A DNA stretch of 64,000 nucleotides from contig JANXCQ010000004.1 in the NCBI GenBank assembly GCA_025060195.1, positions 1 through 64,000 of the forward strand, in the 5' to 3' direction. Under the pieces are notes generated by a model. It was not told the origin of the DNA, made no database searches, and saw only the letters and a list, made by a program, of their open reading frames with translations. This document shows, in pieces, positions 46,505-56,689 of the stretch. How positions within the stretch are numbered: the first letter of the stretch is position 1; each line of letters begins with the position of its first letter. Made by a program: the position numbers and the translations under genes. Source of the DNA: Gemmatales bacterium. Its GTDB lineage: Bacteria > Planctomycetota > Planctomycetia > Gemmatales > HRBIN36.

Positions 46505-47233
46505 CTAAGTCGTGTGTTCTAATAAAAGTTGGGCCAGTTCCCCAAGGAAAGAAGCGATGGTCGCTGCATAGAGGATGCCTGTGGCCGATTGCGTCGAGCG
46601 GAGCCGGGCACAACGATAAGCCAAGTAACCGAATATGAGAGCAGCAACTATACCCGCTAACCCGCGCAACGCGAACCATAAGCCGCGGTCTAATGATGCT
46701 AATACTCCTCCATTCGAAACACACACGAAACCATAATGTGCCAAGCTTACCACGGCGCGAGCTACGATGCTAACGATAAGCAGCCAAGTCAAGCGGACCA
46801 AGGGGCGAACCGACATCCCTGGTGCAATGAGATAGTAATGTCCCAAAAGCATAGCGGTCAGGGCAAAGCCGAGTTGCGCAGCAGCCGTGGCGTTATCGAG
46901 GATAAGCCAAGGCTGTGGTGCCTTGCTGGCTAGGCACACGCTCAGGCTCCCAGCAGATGCGAGAATCGCTAACATGATGGGCACTAATCCGAGCGCGTCG
47001 GGTTCCGCCATCCAAAACCAAGTCCCTGCGAAACATGCTGCCCCAGCTAATCCGAGCCCCACCCAAAACGTCGCCGCGTCTCGCGGGACAGCCGCTATGC
47101 CTGTCAAGCAAAGCAAGCCAAGTGCAATGAGCAAATGAATGCGGAAAAAACGCGGCGGCACCTCCTTTCTCGGCAACACGACTAACGCTCCCAACATTCC
47201 GATGACCAACCGCAGTACGAAAATCTCCAACAT
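46505..47233 (-). CDS. Polytopic membrane protein of unknown function
   Basis: The 242-residue protein has about seven hydrophobic helices and little else: FVLRLVIGMLGALVVLP, IHLLIALGLLCLTGIAAV, FWVGLGLAGAACFAGTWFW, LVPIMLAILASAGSLSVCL, FALTAMLLGHYYLIA, LTWLLIVSIVARAVVSLAHY and FALRGLAGIVAALIFGYLAY. A His-Tyr pair after helix 5 (GHYYLIAPGMS) is the only polar motif inside the membrane part. It begins five bases after the folE stop, so it is in one operon with folE. A link to folate or pterin chemistry cannot be shown. Confidence 0.75.
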   Translation of the reverse strand: MLEIFVLRLVIGMLGALVVLPRKEVPPRFFRIHLLIALGLLCLTGIAAVPRDAATFWVGLGLAGAACFAGTWFWMAEPDALGLVPIMLAILASAGSLSVCLASKAPQPWLILDNATAAAQLGFALTAMLLGHYYLIAPGMSVRPLVRLTWLLIVSIVARAVVSLAHYGFVCVSNGGVLASLDRGLWFALRGLAGIVAALIFGYLAYRCARLRSTQSATGILYAATIASFLGELAQLLLEHTT

Positions 47234-47237
47234 GACT

Positions 47238-47918
47238 TCACTTCGAGCCGTAAATTAACGACATCAATTCTGTACGGGTCGAGAGATTGGACTTGAAGAT
47301 ACCGCGCATGGCACTGGTCGTACACACACTTGTGGGCTTACGAATCCCACGTATGGTCATGCAGGTGTGCGTGGCCTCCATGATCACTGCAACCCCCTTC
47401 GGCTCCAGTTCCTGCATCAGCAAATCAGCCAGCTGTTCGGTCAAACGTTCCTGCACTTGGGGACGATGGGCGAGCGCTTCTACGACTCGGGCTAATTTGC
47501 TCAGACCAACAATTTTGCCGTTGGGAATGTAAGCCACGTGGGCCTGTCCCACAAAGGGCAATAGATGATGTTCACACAGACTTTCGAAACTGATACCTTT
47601 GACCAAGACAATCTCATCATACTTTTCTATGAAACATTTTTCCAAGTGTTGACGCGGGTCTTCATGTAAGCCCCGAAAAAGCTCGGCGTACATGCGGGCC
47701 ACGCGTTGGGGCGTGTCTCGTAGGCCTTCGCGTTCCGGGTTTTCGCCCACTGCGAGCAAGATCTCTCGCACCGCCGCAGCGATGCGCTCCAAATCGATTG
47801 GGACACCTGTCAAGTTCCCGCCTACAGGCCCTGCCAGGCAAGGTCGGGTGCCATCACCCGCAGTAGAGTCCGAGGTAATCGGCTCCGAAGGTTCCGAATC
47901 TCGGAGAGCGCGACTCAC
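47238..47918 (-). CDS. folE: GTP cyclohydrolase I
   Basis: FolE makes dihydroneopterin triphosphate from GTP, the first step of folate and pterin synthesis. The 226-residue protein has the zinc ligands C115 and H118 in SLCEHHLLPF and C186 in THTCMTIRGI, plus DTPQRVARMYAELF, IPNGKIVGLSKLARVVE and RKPTSVCTTSAMRG. The first 40 residues are a non-conserved leader. The GTG start is preceded by GGAGA. A pterin precursor is also needed for tetrahydromethanopterin, so there is a possible link to the formyltransferase in this window, though FolE is general. Confidence 0.95.
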   Translation of the reverse strand: MSRALRDSEPSEPITSDSTAGDGTRPCLAGPVGGNLTGVPIDLERIAAAVREILLAVGENPEREGLRDTPQRVARMYAELFRGLHEDPRQHLEKCFIEKYDEIVLVKGISFESLCEHHLLPFVGQAHVAYIPNGKIVGLSKLARVVEALAHRPQVQERLTEQLADLLMQELEPKGVAVIMEATHTCMTIRGIRKPTSVCTTSAMRGIFKSNLSTRTELMSLIYGSK

Positions 47919-48585
47919 GTTGGTGTCTCCGTCTAAGCGGTCGTATGTTCAAAAAGCGGGTTCGACTCAGGGTGAACGCTGGGTTTGCCATATTGGAATA
48001 TTGTAATTATCGTGACACTCCGACGACAGTGCGCCATCATGCCTAAACTGTACCACAGACGCTAGCTCTCCCGGATCCTAGAGCGAATACTACGACCACA
48101 ATTCTGGTGATGGAGCTTGTGGACGATATCTTGTCGTAGGTGTTAGCGAATACCCTGACTTTCGCACTGAAGAGTTACTATTAGCCATTATGGCCACCGT
48201 AGTGTGACGCCCTGCGCAATTCATCTCGGCGTATGTCTACGCAATCACTAATGGGTTGCAATCTTTCAGAAAGCGTTTCACCCGCTTAGGTCTTTTCCCC
48301 TGGTTTCGTACGTCAGTGGATTGCAAGGGGTTCTGAAAAATGCCAGGTAGCCAAGGAGTCGAAGCAGAGTCGCCTTTGGTGGTGCCAGATGTCCTTGGCA
48401 AGACTTGATGTGGTAAGGTATGCGGATTGCGCCATGCTCGGGGTGAAAGAGAATGCACGTTTTTGCGAAAGGCGTTGAGCTTAGAGAAGACGCCAGCCGA
48501 TGCGTTCTTACGGCAGCAATTCTCCAAAGAGTGGAGTATGCCGGACTTGAAAAATAAGCCAAACGCTACCGTAGGAGGCCGAGGT
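47919..48585. other. Gap between folE and the BBP7 gene
   Basis: About 670 bases between divergent genes. The BBP7 frame is open upstream to 48427, but a good ribosome site and signal peptide start at 48586, so I treat the rest as promoter and leader. I see no RNA gene. Confidence 0.5.
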
Positions 48586-49686
48586 ATGGCATGGAATTCG
48601 GTGAAGCGAATGCTGGCCAACGTGGCCCTGGCAGTGTCTGCCAGTGGGGTGTGGGCTGCCGATCCACTGAAGCCCCCAGCACCTCAACCAACGGCGCCGC
48701 AGGTGATGCATCCTGAGCAGGGTCATTTGGTGGGCTTACCTGCCCATTGGCATCAATGTGCAGATGGTTGTGCCTGGCTTTATGGCAGTGCCGAAGCACT
48801 TTGGCTGCGACGCACGGACTCACGGCGAGAAAATCTGACTTTTAATGATGTGCCAGTGTTCGTGCTGAACACTGACGCGGGCGAATTCGATCATGAAATC
48901 GGGGCGCGCTTCCTGGTGGGCATGTTCCTGGATCGCAACACTAGTGTTGAGGCACTTTATTTCGGCTTGCATGATTGGAGCAAAATGGCCAGTGTTACCG
49001 ACCCTGCACAAACTTTGCAACCATACTGGGGACAGTTTGGCGTCCCTGGCGGACTCGATGACTCTGCCTTCACCGACGCCTTCGCTCATGGATTTCAATA
49101 TGATTCTCGTTTGCACAACGTCGAATTGAACCTGCGGCAATGGTATAGCCCATATCTCTCGACGCTCGTAGGTTTCCGTTACGTGTATGTGCGCGATAAA
49201 TTCGCATTCTTCTCCTTCGATGACCCTGGTGTGCCGATTGGTGGGCCCGGCTTCGGCCTTTATCAGGTTAACACGAAAAATCACCTGCTGGGTCTGCAAA
49301 TAGGTGCTGACGGCAGCTATCCTGTGCTTTGGGATAATTTGGTCCTCGGGATTCGTGGCAAAGCCGGCTTGTTCATCAATTCCGCGAAACAGACAAGTCG
49401 CTTCTTCAACAATCCCACTGGTGAAGGTCCGATCACGGATGCTATTACCGACGAAGACGGCAACCGGCTTGCCAGCCTCGTCGAGGTGGGTGCCTATGTG
49501 ACTTACTGGATCACGCCCAACATCGCTGTGCGTGGCGGTTACGATCTGATTTATGTAGCTGGTCTGGCTTTAGCACCTGAGAACCTCGACAATAGTCCGC
49601 TACCGCTCAATGCGCGCAGCAACTTAAAGGATAACGGCGACATCATCTATCACGGGCCTTCGATTGGCGTCGAATTCCGTTGGTAA
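48586..49686 (+). CDS. BBP7-type outer-membrane beta-barrel protein
   Basis: The 366-residue protein has a signal peptide (NVALAVSASGVWA, cleavage before AD) and a body of alternating beta strands. The conserved opening is WLYGSAEALWLRR, and later come EIGARFLVGMFLDRNTSVEA, SRLHNVELNLRQWYSPYLST, LVGFRYVYVRDKFAFFS, NHLLGLQIGADGSYPVL and a last strand GPSIGVEFRW ending in an aromatic residue. This matches the BBP7 family found in planctomycetes. I chose ATG 48586 because AGGAGG is seven bases upstream and a clean signal peptide follows. A hairpin with T-run lies after the stop. Function in the outer membrane is unknown. Confidence 0.88.
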   Translation: MAWNSVKRMLANVALAVSASGVWAADPLKPPAPQPTAPQVMHPEQGHLVGLPAHWHQCADGCAWLYGSAEALWLRRTDSRRENLTFNDVPVFVLNTDAGEFDHEIGARFLVGMFLDRNTSVEALYFGLHDWSKMASVTDPAQTLQPYWGQFGVPGGLDDSAFTDAFAHGFQYDSRLHNVELNLRQWYSPYLSTLVGFRYVYVRDKFAFFSFDDPGVPIGGPGFGLYQVNTKNHLLGLQIGADGSYPVLWDNLVLGIRGKAGLFINSAKQTSRFFNNPTGEGPITDAITDEDGNRLASLVEVGAYVTYWITPNIAVRGGYDLIYVAGLALAPENLDNSPLPLNARSNLKDNGDIIYHGPSIGVEFRW

Positions 49687-49773
49687 GGCAGTACTCGGTA
49701 GCACAATTAACTTTCCCTCAGCTCTTCCTACATCGACTAGTTTCATATCAGAGCGAGCTTTTCGGTTTCTAGG

Positions 49774-49814
49774 GAACGGTTAGGCGGGCAGGCTCGGGCC
49801 TGCCCCGTTCATTT
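49774..49814 (+). terminator. Likely terminator after the BBP7 gene
   Basis: GGGCAGGC (49786-49793) and GCCTGCCC (49798-49805) form a perfect 8-bp stem with a TCGG loop. GAACG (49774-49778) and CGTTC (49806-49810) can extend the pairing. ATTTT follows directly, as in rho-independent terminators. Confidence 0.7.
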
Positions 49815-50082
49815 TCGTGTCTGGTCTTGCAAGTTGGACATACAAAATCCAGCCGATGCTAAGTTTTATCCTGCCGAAGCTCAATAAGCTTTCCCCAAAT
49901 CATTTACTGCAAAGCTAATCTTCACCTCGTACCAGGCACTCTCGGGATGTTTTGAGACACCGCGCGATTGACTTCATATATTCACTAATTGGGGTTGAAA
50001 TCACTGGAAGTGAAAATCCTCGTGAGTCGCGCTGTGTTAGCGGAAATCGGCACGCGGATTGCTTTACTTGCGTGTCAGAGCT
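49815..50082. other. Gap after terminator
   Basis: Between the terminator and the Cys-rich gene. It should contain a promoter for the latter. No gene visible. Confidence 0.45.
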
Positions 50083-50694
50083 ATGAGGCTGCCGCGGGAG
50101 CACAGCCTGAGATTCGCTACGGTAACTTTCGTCCTATTCGGGCAAATCTTGGCCATAACAGGTTTGCCTGGTGCTTGGTTAGCGCGCTGGTGGGCGAAGG
50201 ATCGGAGTGTGCCGTTCCCGTGCATGCATCGCGGTTGCGGTTGCCGAAGCGCTCGTGACTGTTGGACTAGCTGTTGCTGTTTCACAGCGCAGGAGCGGCA
50301 GCGCTGGGCTGAGCGACACAGCATCTCCGTAGCTGATGTGATGGGCGGCTGCCAGACGTGTGGCGATTGCGGCGAGCAGAACCGAGGATTTTTCACAGAG
50401 GCTAGCTCGCCCACATGCTCTCATGGCGATTTGTGTTGTGGTTGTGAAACTCGCACAGTTGAGAATTGTGGCTCTCACGATTCGCGAACCCAGGATTGGT
50501 GGCATCCCGTGCTGGTACGTCGCTGCCGGGGGGAAATGCTCATCATGCCGCACTGGATGCCTGCCGTCCCGGAGACACCCGGATGTGAATGGCTTGTTAC
50601 CGACGCTTACCCGGGGCACCTTTTTGTCCCGGACAACCCAGCTCTAAGCGAGCATATTCCCGCCGTTCCTGAGCCGCCCCCGCGGGTTACATAA
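50083..50694 (+). CDS. Cys-rich hypothetical protein, planctomycete type
   Basis: This 203-residue protein has a membrane helix near the start (FATVTFVLFGQILAITGLPG), then a Cys-rich stretch: VPFPCMHRGCGCRSARDCW then TSCCCFTAQERQRWAE. Two more Cys groups follow (GGCQTCGDCGE and CSHGDLCCGCETR), and a loose C-terminal end with VTDAYPGHLFVPDNPAL. I recall similar Cys-rich proteins in planctomycetes, usually without function. It may bind metal or form disulfides outside the cell. The start is not certain: a TTG frame opens at 50059 and the ribosome site is weak. Confidence 0.72.
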   Translation: MRLPREHSLRFATVTFVLFGQILAITGLPGAWLARWWAKDRSVPFPCMHRGCGCRSARDCWTSCCCFTAQERQRWAERHSISVADVMGGCQTCGDCGEQNRGFFTEASSPTCSHGDLCCGCETRTVENCGSHDSRTQDWWHPVLVRRCRGEMLIMPHWMPAVPETPGCEWLVTDAYPGHLFVPDNPALSEHIPAVPEPPPRVT

Positions 50695-50912
50695 GCCGGG
50701 CGTTGTTCTTAACTGGCCAGCTGAATGTCAGTACTGGCTGCGCGATTTCTTCACGCGCCGGAACTGTCGAGTTTCCCCACCAATGCCTTTGCGATGTCGC
50801 TGCCAGCGTGGGCGATATTATGCCGCGCCCACGTCCTGCTCACCAGCTTAATGACCACTTTTATCATCCTTAAAATCACAATTGTTGAAATCAATTAAGG
50901 GGGGCAACCATC

Positions 50913-52025
50913 ATGACCCGCTTCCGATATGGAAATCCAGCGACACTCCCAATTCGAAGCTTAGCAGGATTCACCTTGATCGAACTCCTGGTGGTGATCG
51001 CCATCATTGGGCTGCTGATGGCTTTACTCTTGCCGGCGATTCAGCGGGTGCGCGAGGCAGCCAACCGCATGCGCTGCAGCAACAATCTGCGGCAACTGGT
51101 AATCGCGGCTCACAATTTTGAAAGTAATTTCGGGCAACTGCCGGCGTTCCACAATCTAGAGGGACAGCTTTCAGGAAATTTTTCCATTCAAGCCCGGTTG
51201 CTTCCGTTTGTTGAGCAAGACAATCTCCGAAACCTGCTCAATTTTGATGTCTCGCTGACAGTGGGATGTTGTCCGGGCGACTTGCGACCTCAGTTCGTGG
51301 AACCGGCACGGACAGTGGTGAAACTCTTCCGTTGCCCTAGCGATGGCGGTCAGGATTTGTTTGAGGTGCGTACCGGAACCAGCGGCGGTGCCACAGGACG
51401 CATTGATATCTATGCCAGCAACAATTACCACATCAACCTTGGTTCCGGGGTGGGCACGCAATACGACACACGAGTCCCTACGGATGGCATGACTTGGATT
51501 AATGCGCGAGTCGCCTTGAGCGACGTGACTGATGGCACCAGCAATACCGCGCTCTTTGGCGAATCGCTCGTAGGCCTGGGCCAACAAAGGCCTCCTGCGC
51601 CTACTAGCGATGCGCAGCGGCGCCGGATCATGATGGATATCACTTGCTTATTCATTGACCGCAACATGCCACCGGCGACCCCAGGTTTGCAGGGTTACGT
51701 TGTGCCTGATGATCCCGGCGCTTTTTACAGCATGACGCTCACGCATCCGCTCAATCGTGGTTGGCAGGGTCAGAGAGGCGCAGGTTGGATCAGTGGACGA
51801 GAGTATTACACCGCGTACTATCATTATCATCCGCCCAACAGTAACATCCCGGACATGCTCACCTGTGGCTGGGGCATCTTCGGCGCTCGCAGTCAGCATG
51901 TTGGCGGCGTCAACGCTGGCTTTTGCGATGGCAGTGTCCGCTTCATCCGCGAAACCATTCAGCTAGCGACTTGGCGTGCATTAGGTACCCGCGCTGGCGG
52001 CGAAATTATTCGCGGCGCAGATTAG
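50913..52025 (+). CDS. DUF1559 pseudopilin-like protein
   Basis: The 370-residue protein has the N-terminal type IV prepilin-like signal [20 protein letters not shown], with the conserved Glu five residues after the cleavage site. Then come [20 protein letters not shown], the variable DUF1559 middle with [26 protein letters not shown] and the family's closing [17 protein letters not shown] with the last Cys. DUF1559 proteins are greatly expanded in planctomycetes and are thought to be pilin-like surface proteins. AAGGGGGGCAAC before the ATG is a strong ribosome site. Confidence 0.93.
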   Translation: MTRFRYGNPATLPIRSLAGFTLIELLVVIAIIGLLMALLLPAIQRVREAANRMRCSNNLRQLVIAAHNFESNFGQLPAFHNLEGQLSGNFSIQARLLPFVEQDNLRNLLNFDVSLTVGCCPGDLRPQFVEPARTVVKLFRCPSDGGQDLFEVRTGTSGGATGRIDIYASNNYHINLGSGVGTQYDTRVPTDGMTWINARVALSDVTDGTSNTALFGESLVGLGQQRPPAPTSDAQRRRIMMDITCLFIDRNMPPATPGLQGYVVPDDPGAFYSMTLTHPLNRGWQGQRGAGWISGREYYTAYYHYHPPNSNIPDMLTCGWGIFGARSQHVGGVNAGFCDGSVRFIRETIQLATWRALGTRAGGEIIRGAD

Positions 52026-53020
52026 CTGCTCGCCGGCCTCCGGCCGTTTGTATCTCCTTCTCCCGCCACGAAGACGGGGCCAAGGATGGACCGGAGACTC
52101 TCCGTCGTAGGTTTCGCCATCAATCTTAGTGCATTTTTCAGGGGGCTAATCCGAATTGGGAAAACAATTATCCCAGATGCAGATTTTAGGTCCGAAACGA
52201 TCGTCATCAACTACGCTGACACAATTGGCACTCCTAACGGAGACGCCCCAAGCCTGAGCAACAATCGGAGACCGCGTCGGGGCCACTGTCAACCGAGCGA
52301 TTGGGCTCGGAAGATAAGTTCGCTTTAGAAAACTGACGGGCATACGATCGCAAACGAGAAAACTTTGTGATCACCATACGGGGTGACTCGTGGGTATTTT
52401 TGTTGTTTAGGACCCAAAAGCCGGTGGCGGTCTCATTCGCGAAACGCCCTTTCTCCGGTGAACCGCCGGGCCCTCTTTTGCCGTGGACAACCGGTGGATG
52501 CGCGTCCGCGTTAGACGCTTGATGGGGCCGATCAAGCTAAATCCCGAGGAAGTACGCCAGGAGGATTGAATCGCCGGTCCCCTGCTCTGCACGATCCGTT
52601 TGATGCGGAAAGGACTTCCCAGCGGCCTAGTGAGGGTGGTTTCCGTCCCCCAATGTCAAGTTTACCATTCGTGCGGGCGGCGAAATATAGACGGGGATTA
52701 CCATCCGCTAACCACCATCGTAAGGGTCGTGAGTCATCGGACCAGGTCTGAACTTTCGCTACAGACATTTTGCTTACCCATGCACCTGAGTCGCGGATCC
52801 CCTCTGATTGGCAAGGCTGCGTCGACAAATCGTTATGCGTCTTATGTGTTGATGTTCTTGCACTGAGGATGTGTTTTTAGGGCATATTGAGGGGAACAAG
52901 TCAAGCCAATACGTGGTGCAGGTACGGGGATTTCAATCATGAGCGTATTGACCGCAAGAGTAACGTTTTCCGGGATTATGCCTACAACTGTGCTCGTAAA
53001 AGTCTTATATTCGGCGCCGG
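52026..53020. other. Gap of about 1 kb
   Basis: Between DUF1559 and a minus-strand gene. Neither strand shows a convincing reading frame. There is no strong hairpin. I find nothing more. Confidence 0.5.
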
Positions 53021-53668
53021 CTATTTCTTGCCCTCCTGAATGTTTGTAACAGGTAACGGAGGAAGCGGAGGCCGTCCTCTGACGTTGACCATCGGGACAG
53101 CTTCCGCAGGAAGCTCAACTTGGCGCACCGCCTTGCCGATAACCGCTGGTTCGGAACTACTTATCAGGTCTCCAAGCATTGCATATTCGCGCCAAAATTG
53201 CGAAGTGTGAAACACGAGCTGAGAGTATAAGGCTTCCGCTGCGCTACCCATCGTCCCATCGGTTAAGGGTTGTTGACGCAACCAACGTAGGGGCGAAATA
53301 CTTGAATCGCTGCTGGCGGGGGCGTAAGCCTTAGCTCCTGCGAGCAGGCGAGGACGCGCTGGCATCTCTCCGGCTAGCCCGAGGGGCGTCAGGCGTTCCG
53401 GCAAAGAGCGGATGAAAGGCTTGGCTCGTGTCGGCGCGACCGGTACTCGAGGCTCAGTCGTTAATGGTAACCATATGTGGCGCGTGAATTCCCTTGCTAG
53501 TTGCTGGGCTGGCCCAATGTGGGCTCCTGGTCCACTAACCAGCGGAGGCAGCACTCTTGCGTCGGCGTTAGCCTGACTAATGCCGATTCCCAATCCGGCT
53601 TCAAACGGAAGGCAGCATACCATTGTCCAGAAAATAGGTGGGATTGAACAACTATAGTTCCTTGCCAT
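53021..53668 (-). CDS. Unknown exported protein
   Basis: The 215-residue protein has a signal-like hydrophobic start (IPPIFWTMVCCLPFEAGLGI). The rest is Pro/Arg-rich and has no domain I know: LPPLVSGPGAHIGPAQQLAR, TEPRVPVAPTRAKPF, FHTSQFWREYAMLGDLIS and GRPPLPPLPVTNIQEGKK. An AGGTG site precedes ATG 53668; a GTG is one codon earlier. It may be real but is poorly supported. It lies downstream of yacG on the same strand, about 200 bases away. Confidence 0.5.
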   Translation of the reverse strand: MARNYSCSIPPIFWTMVCCLPFEAGLGIGISQANADARVLPPLVSGPGAHIGPAQQLAREFTRHIWLPLTTEPRVPVAPTRAKPFIRSLPERLTPLGLAGEMPARPRLLAGAKAYAPASSDSSISPLRWLRQQPLTDGTMGSAAEALYSQLVFHTSQFWREYAMLGDLISSSEPAVIGKAVRQVELPAEAVPMVNVRGRPPLPPLPVTNIQEGKK

Positions 53669-53871
53669 CACGTCACCTGGTGAATCAGAAGAGTCCCGGG
53701 CTGAGGGCTCCCGACTCTAGTCAGTCGCCCCCTTCGTACGCGCTATTTCTTGAAAAGACCAACCTTCCGCAGGCTTTTTTATATGCACGCGAAGCTATGT
53801 CGAGCGTTAGGATTTAGCCAATGAACGAAGCCAACCATCCCTGGAGAGGTCAGTTGTGATAGCTGGGCTAG

Positions 53872-54084
53872 TTAGCCCTCATAAGAATGCTTTTCTCGCT
53901 CGGCTTCGTCGAAAGATGAATGCTCTAGCTCGTCAGGCGCCCCCGGAATGCGGTATTCGCCGCCAAGCCAACGCCCGGTATCTATGATCCGGCAACGTCG
54001 GCTGCAAAATGGAAACGTCGGAAGGTCATATATTGTTTCGATGCGAAGCTCCTTACCGCAAATAGGGCAACGCACGCAGAGCAT
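53872..54084 (-). CDS. yacG: DNA gyrase inhibitor YacG
   Basis: The 70-residue zinc protein has the family signature: RCPICGKEL, then FPFCSRRCRIIDTGRWLGGE and YRIPG. Two CxxC-type pairs bind zinc. In E. coli YacG binds GyrB and inhibits gyrase. The usual residue is Leu before GRWL, here Thr; otherwise the match is standard. It is the last member of the chaperone cluster, 218 bases from grpE, and may have its own promoter. Confidence 0.9.
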   Translation of the reverse strand: MLCVRCPICGKELRIETIYDLPTFPFCSRRCRIIDTGRWLGGEYRIPGAPDELEHSSFDEAEREKHSYEG

Positions 54085-54302
54085 AGTCCACCTGCTTTTG
54101 CCAGAACCTTGTGCACTGCTGACGGCGGACTATTTCCCCGCTGAGAATTATAGTCCACCGCGAAATGCTTGATGTGTACTAAAAGCGGTCTGACAACACA
54201 TGACAGGAAACGTATCCGCTTAGCAAAGAGCATGTATGTTACCAAGTCGGCTGAGGATTTGTTCAGAGAGCCGTAAGGGCAGGATCGAGGCTAGGCAAAA
54301 GA

Positions 54303-54902
54303 TTAGGTCGAGTTGAGTTTCGCTTCGGGCGATTCCTCCTCGGACGGGGATTTACTCACGACGACCCGTGCGGGGCGGAGCACGCGGTCATGATAATAAT
54401 AGCCCGCTTCGAGGACCTTGATCACGGTATTTGGCGGGTGCTCGGCGCTGGGTTGCTGCAGGACAGCCTGATGCAAATGAGGGTCAAAAGGCTGGCCTTG
54501 CGCTTCCATAAGAGTGATGCCGTGCTTTTTGAGAAGGTTCTGTAATTGGTTATAAATCATGACCACGCCTTGTCGTAGAGGCGAATCTTCTTGAACGGAG
54601 TCCAAAGCTCGTTGCAGATTATCAAGCACGCTGAGCAAATCGAGCGCTAACGGCCAAAGGGCATAGCGGCGCTCTTGGTCGCGTTCTTTAGCGATGCGTT
54701 TCTGGTAATTTTCGAAATCGGCCCGCGTCCGTAACAGAAGTTCTTTGAAAGTATCGCGTTCGCGCATCAGTTGTTCTAAGTCGGCCAACACCTGAGACGC
54801 AGCGGCATTATCTTGTACGGCCGATTCGGGCGCTGCTGTTTCTGGCGCCGCCGTGGTTTCGCTGGTCTGGGGCTGAGCACTGGAAGTCGGCTCTTCACTC
54901 AT
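54303..54902 (-). CDS. grpE: Nucleotide exchange factor GrpE
   Basis: GrpE swaps ADP for ATP on DnaK. The 199-residue protein has an acidic, Ala/Pro-rich N-terminal tail, a long helix with FKELLLRTRADFENYQKRIA, LLSVLDNLQRALDS, LKKHGITLMEAQGQPFDPHL and a beta domain with VLEAGYYYHDRVLRPARVVV. The order is standard. No dnaK gene is in the window although grpE and dnaJ are. It follows fmdB by 59 bases and is probably in the same transcript. Confidence 0.93.
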   Translation of the reverse strand: MSEEPTSSAQPQTSETTAAPETAAPESAVQDNAAASQVLADLEQLMRERDTFKELLLRTRADFENYQKRIAKERDQERRYALWPLALDLLSVLDNLQRALDSVQEDSPLRQGVVMIYNQLQNLLKKHGITLMEAQGQPFDPHLHQAVLQQPSAEHPPNTVIKVLEAGYYYHDRVLRPARVVVSKSPSEEESPEAKLNST

Positions 54903-54961
54903 GGTACACCAGTTATCTCAACATCAGGTACTGGGGCTTATGACTTTTCCCCCAGTTTGGC

Positions 54962-55237
54962 CTAGTTTTTCGAGCCGTCCGATTTGCAGGCGCAACTATC
55001 GGTACCGCAGCCAGCCTGTTCAAGTTCTTTCTTAGCTGCGGCTTTGTACGACTCGCTACGGTAATCGGTTATGTAGAATCCCGAACCTTTAAAAATCAAC
55101 CCTGCTCCCGCACCGAAGAGCCGACGTAAACGCGGTTGCTGGCACTTCGGACAATCGCGGAGCGGCTCTGCTGTAATCGGTTGCAATTCCTCGAAGGTAT
55201 ATTCGCAAGCTTCACAGACATACTCATACGTAGGCAT
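54962..55237 (-). CDS. FmdB-type zinc ribbon protein
   Basis: The 91-residue protein starts MPTYEYVCEACEYTFEELQP, with two CxxC pairs (CEAC and CPKC) of the FmdB regulatory-like family. GLIFKGSGFYITDYR and a basic C-terminal end with CGTDSCAC follow. GGAGGAGAGGCC before ATG 55237 is a good ribosome site. The frame runs upstream to 55330 but without family sequence. FmdB proteins are small zinc proteins whose role is not clear; some lie near chaperone and heat-shock genes as here. Confidence 0.88.
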   Translation of the reverse strand: MPTYEYVCEACEYTFEELQPITAEPLRDCPKCQQPRLRRLFGAGAGLIFKGSGFYITDYRSESYKAAAKKELEQAGCGTDSCACKSDGSKN

Positions 55238-55376
55238 GGCCTCTCCTCCATTTCGCCACAAGAGTTTCGTGAGTGCCTGGCTAAGCTGCCATCGGTCTGT
55301 CCACGGAATATCGTGAATCGCTTGGGTCAAGATGGCTTGCTCATACGATTTAGTACAGGCTCCGTGCTAGTTTCAG

Positions 55377-56588
<1,212 letters not shown>

Positions 56589-56689
56589 CTACGCCCTACG
56601 GAAAAGTAGGACGAACTAAGCGCGCACGATGTCGCACTCACGAAGACAGTTAGCTGAACTTGCGGCGCTACGATTGCTACAGGCCGCGA

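Noticed and set aside
48237-48620. Minus-strand frame of 127 codons before the BBP7 gene
   Set aside because: No domain-like pattern and it overlaps the well-supported BBP7 start.
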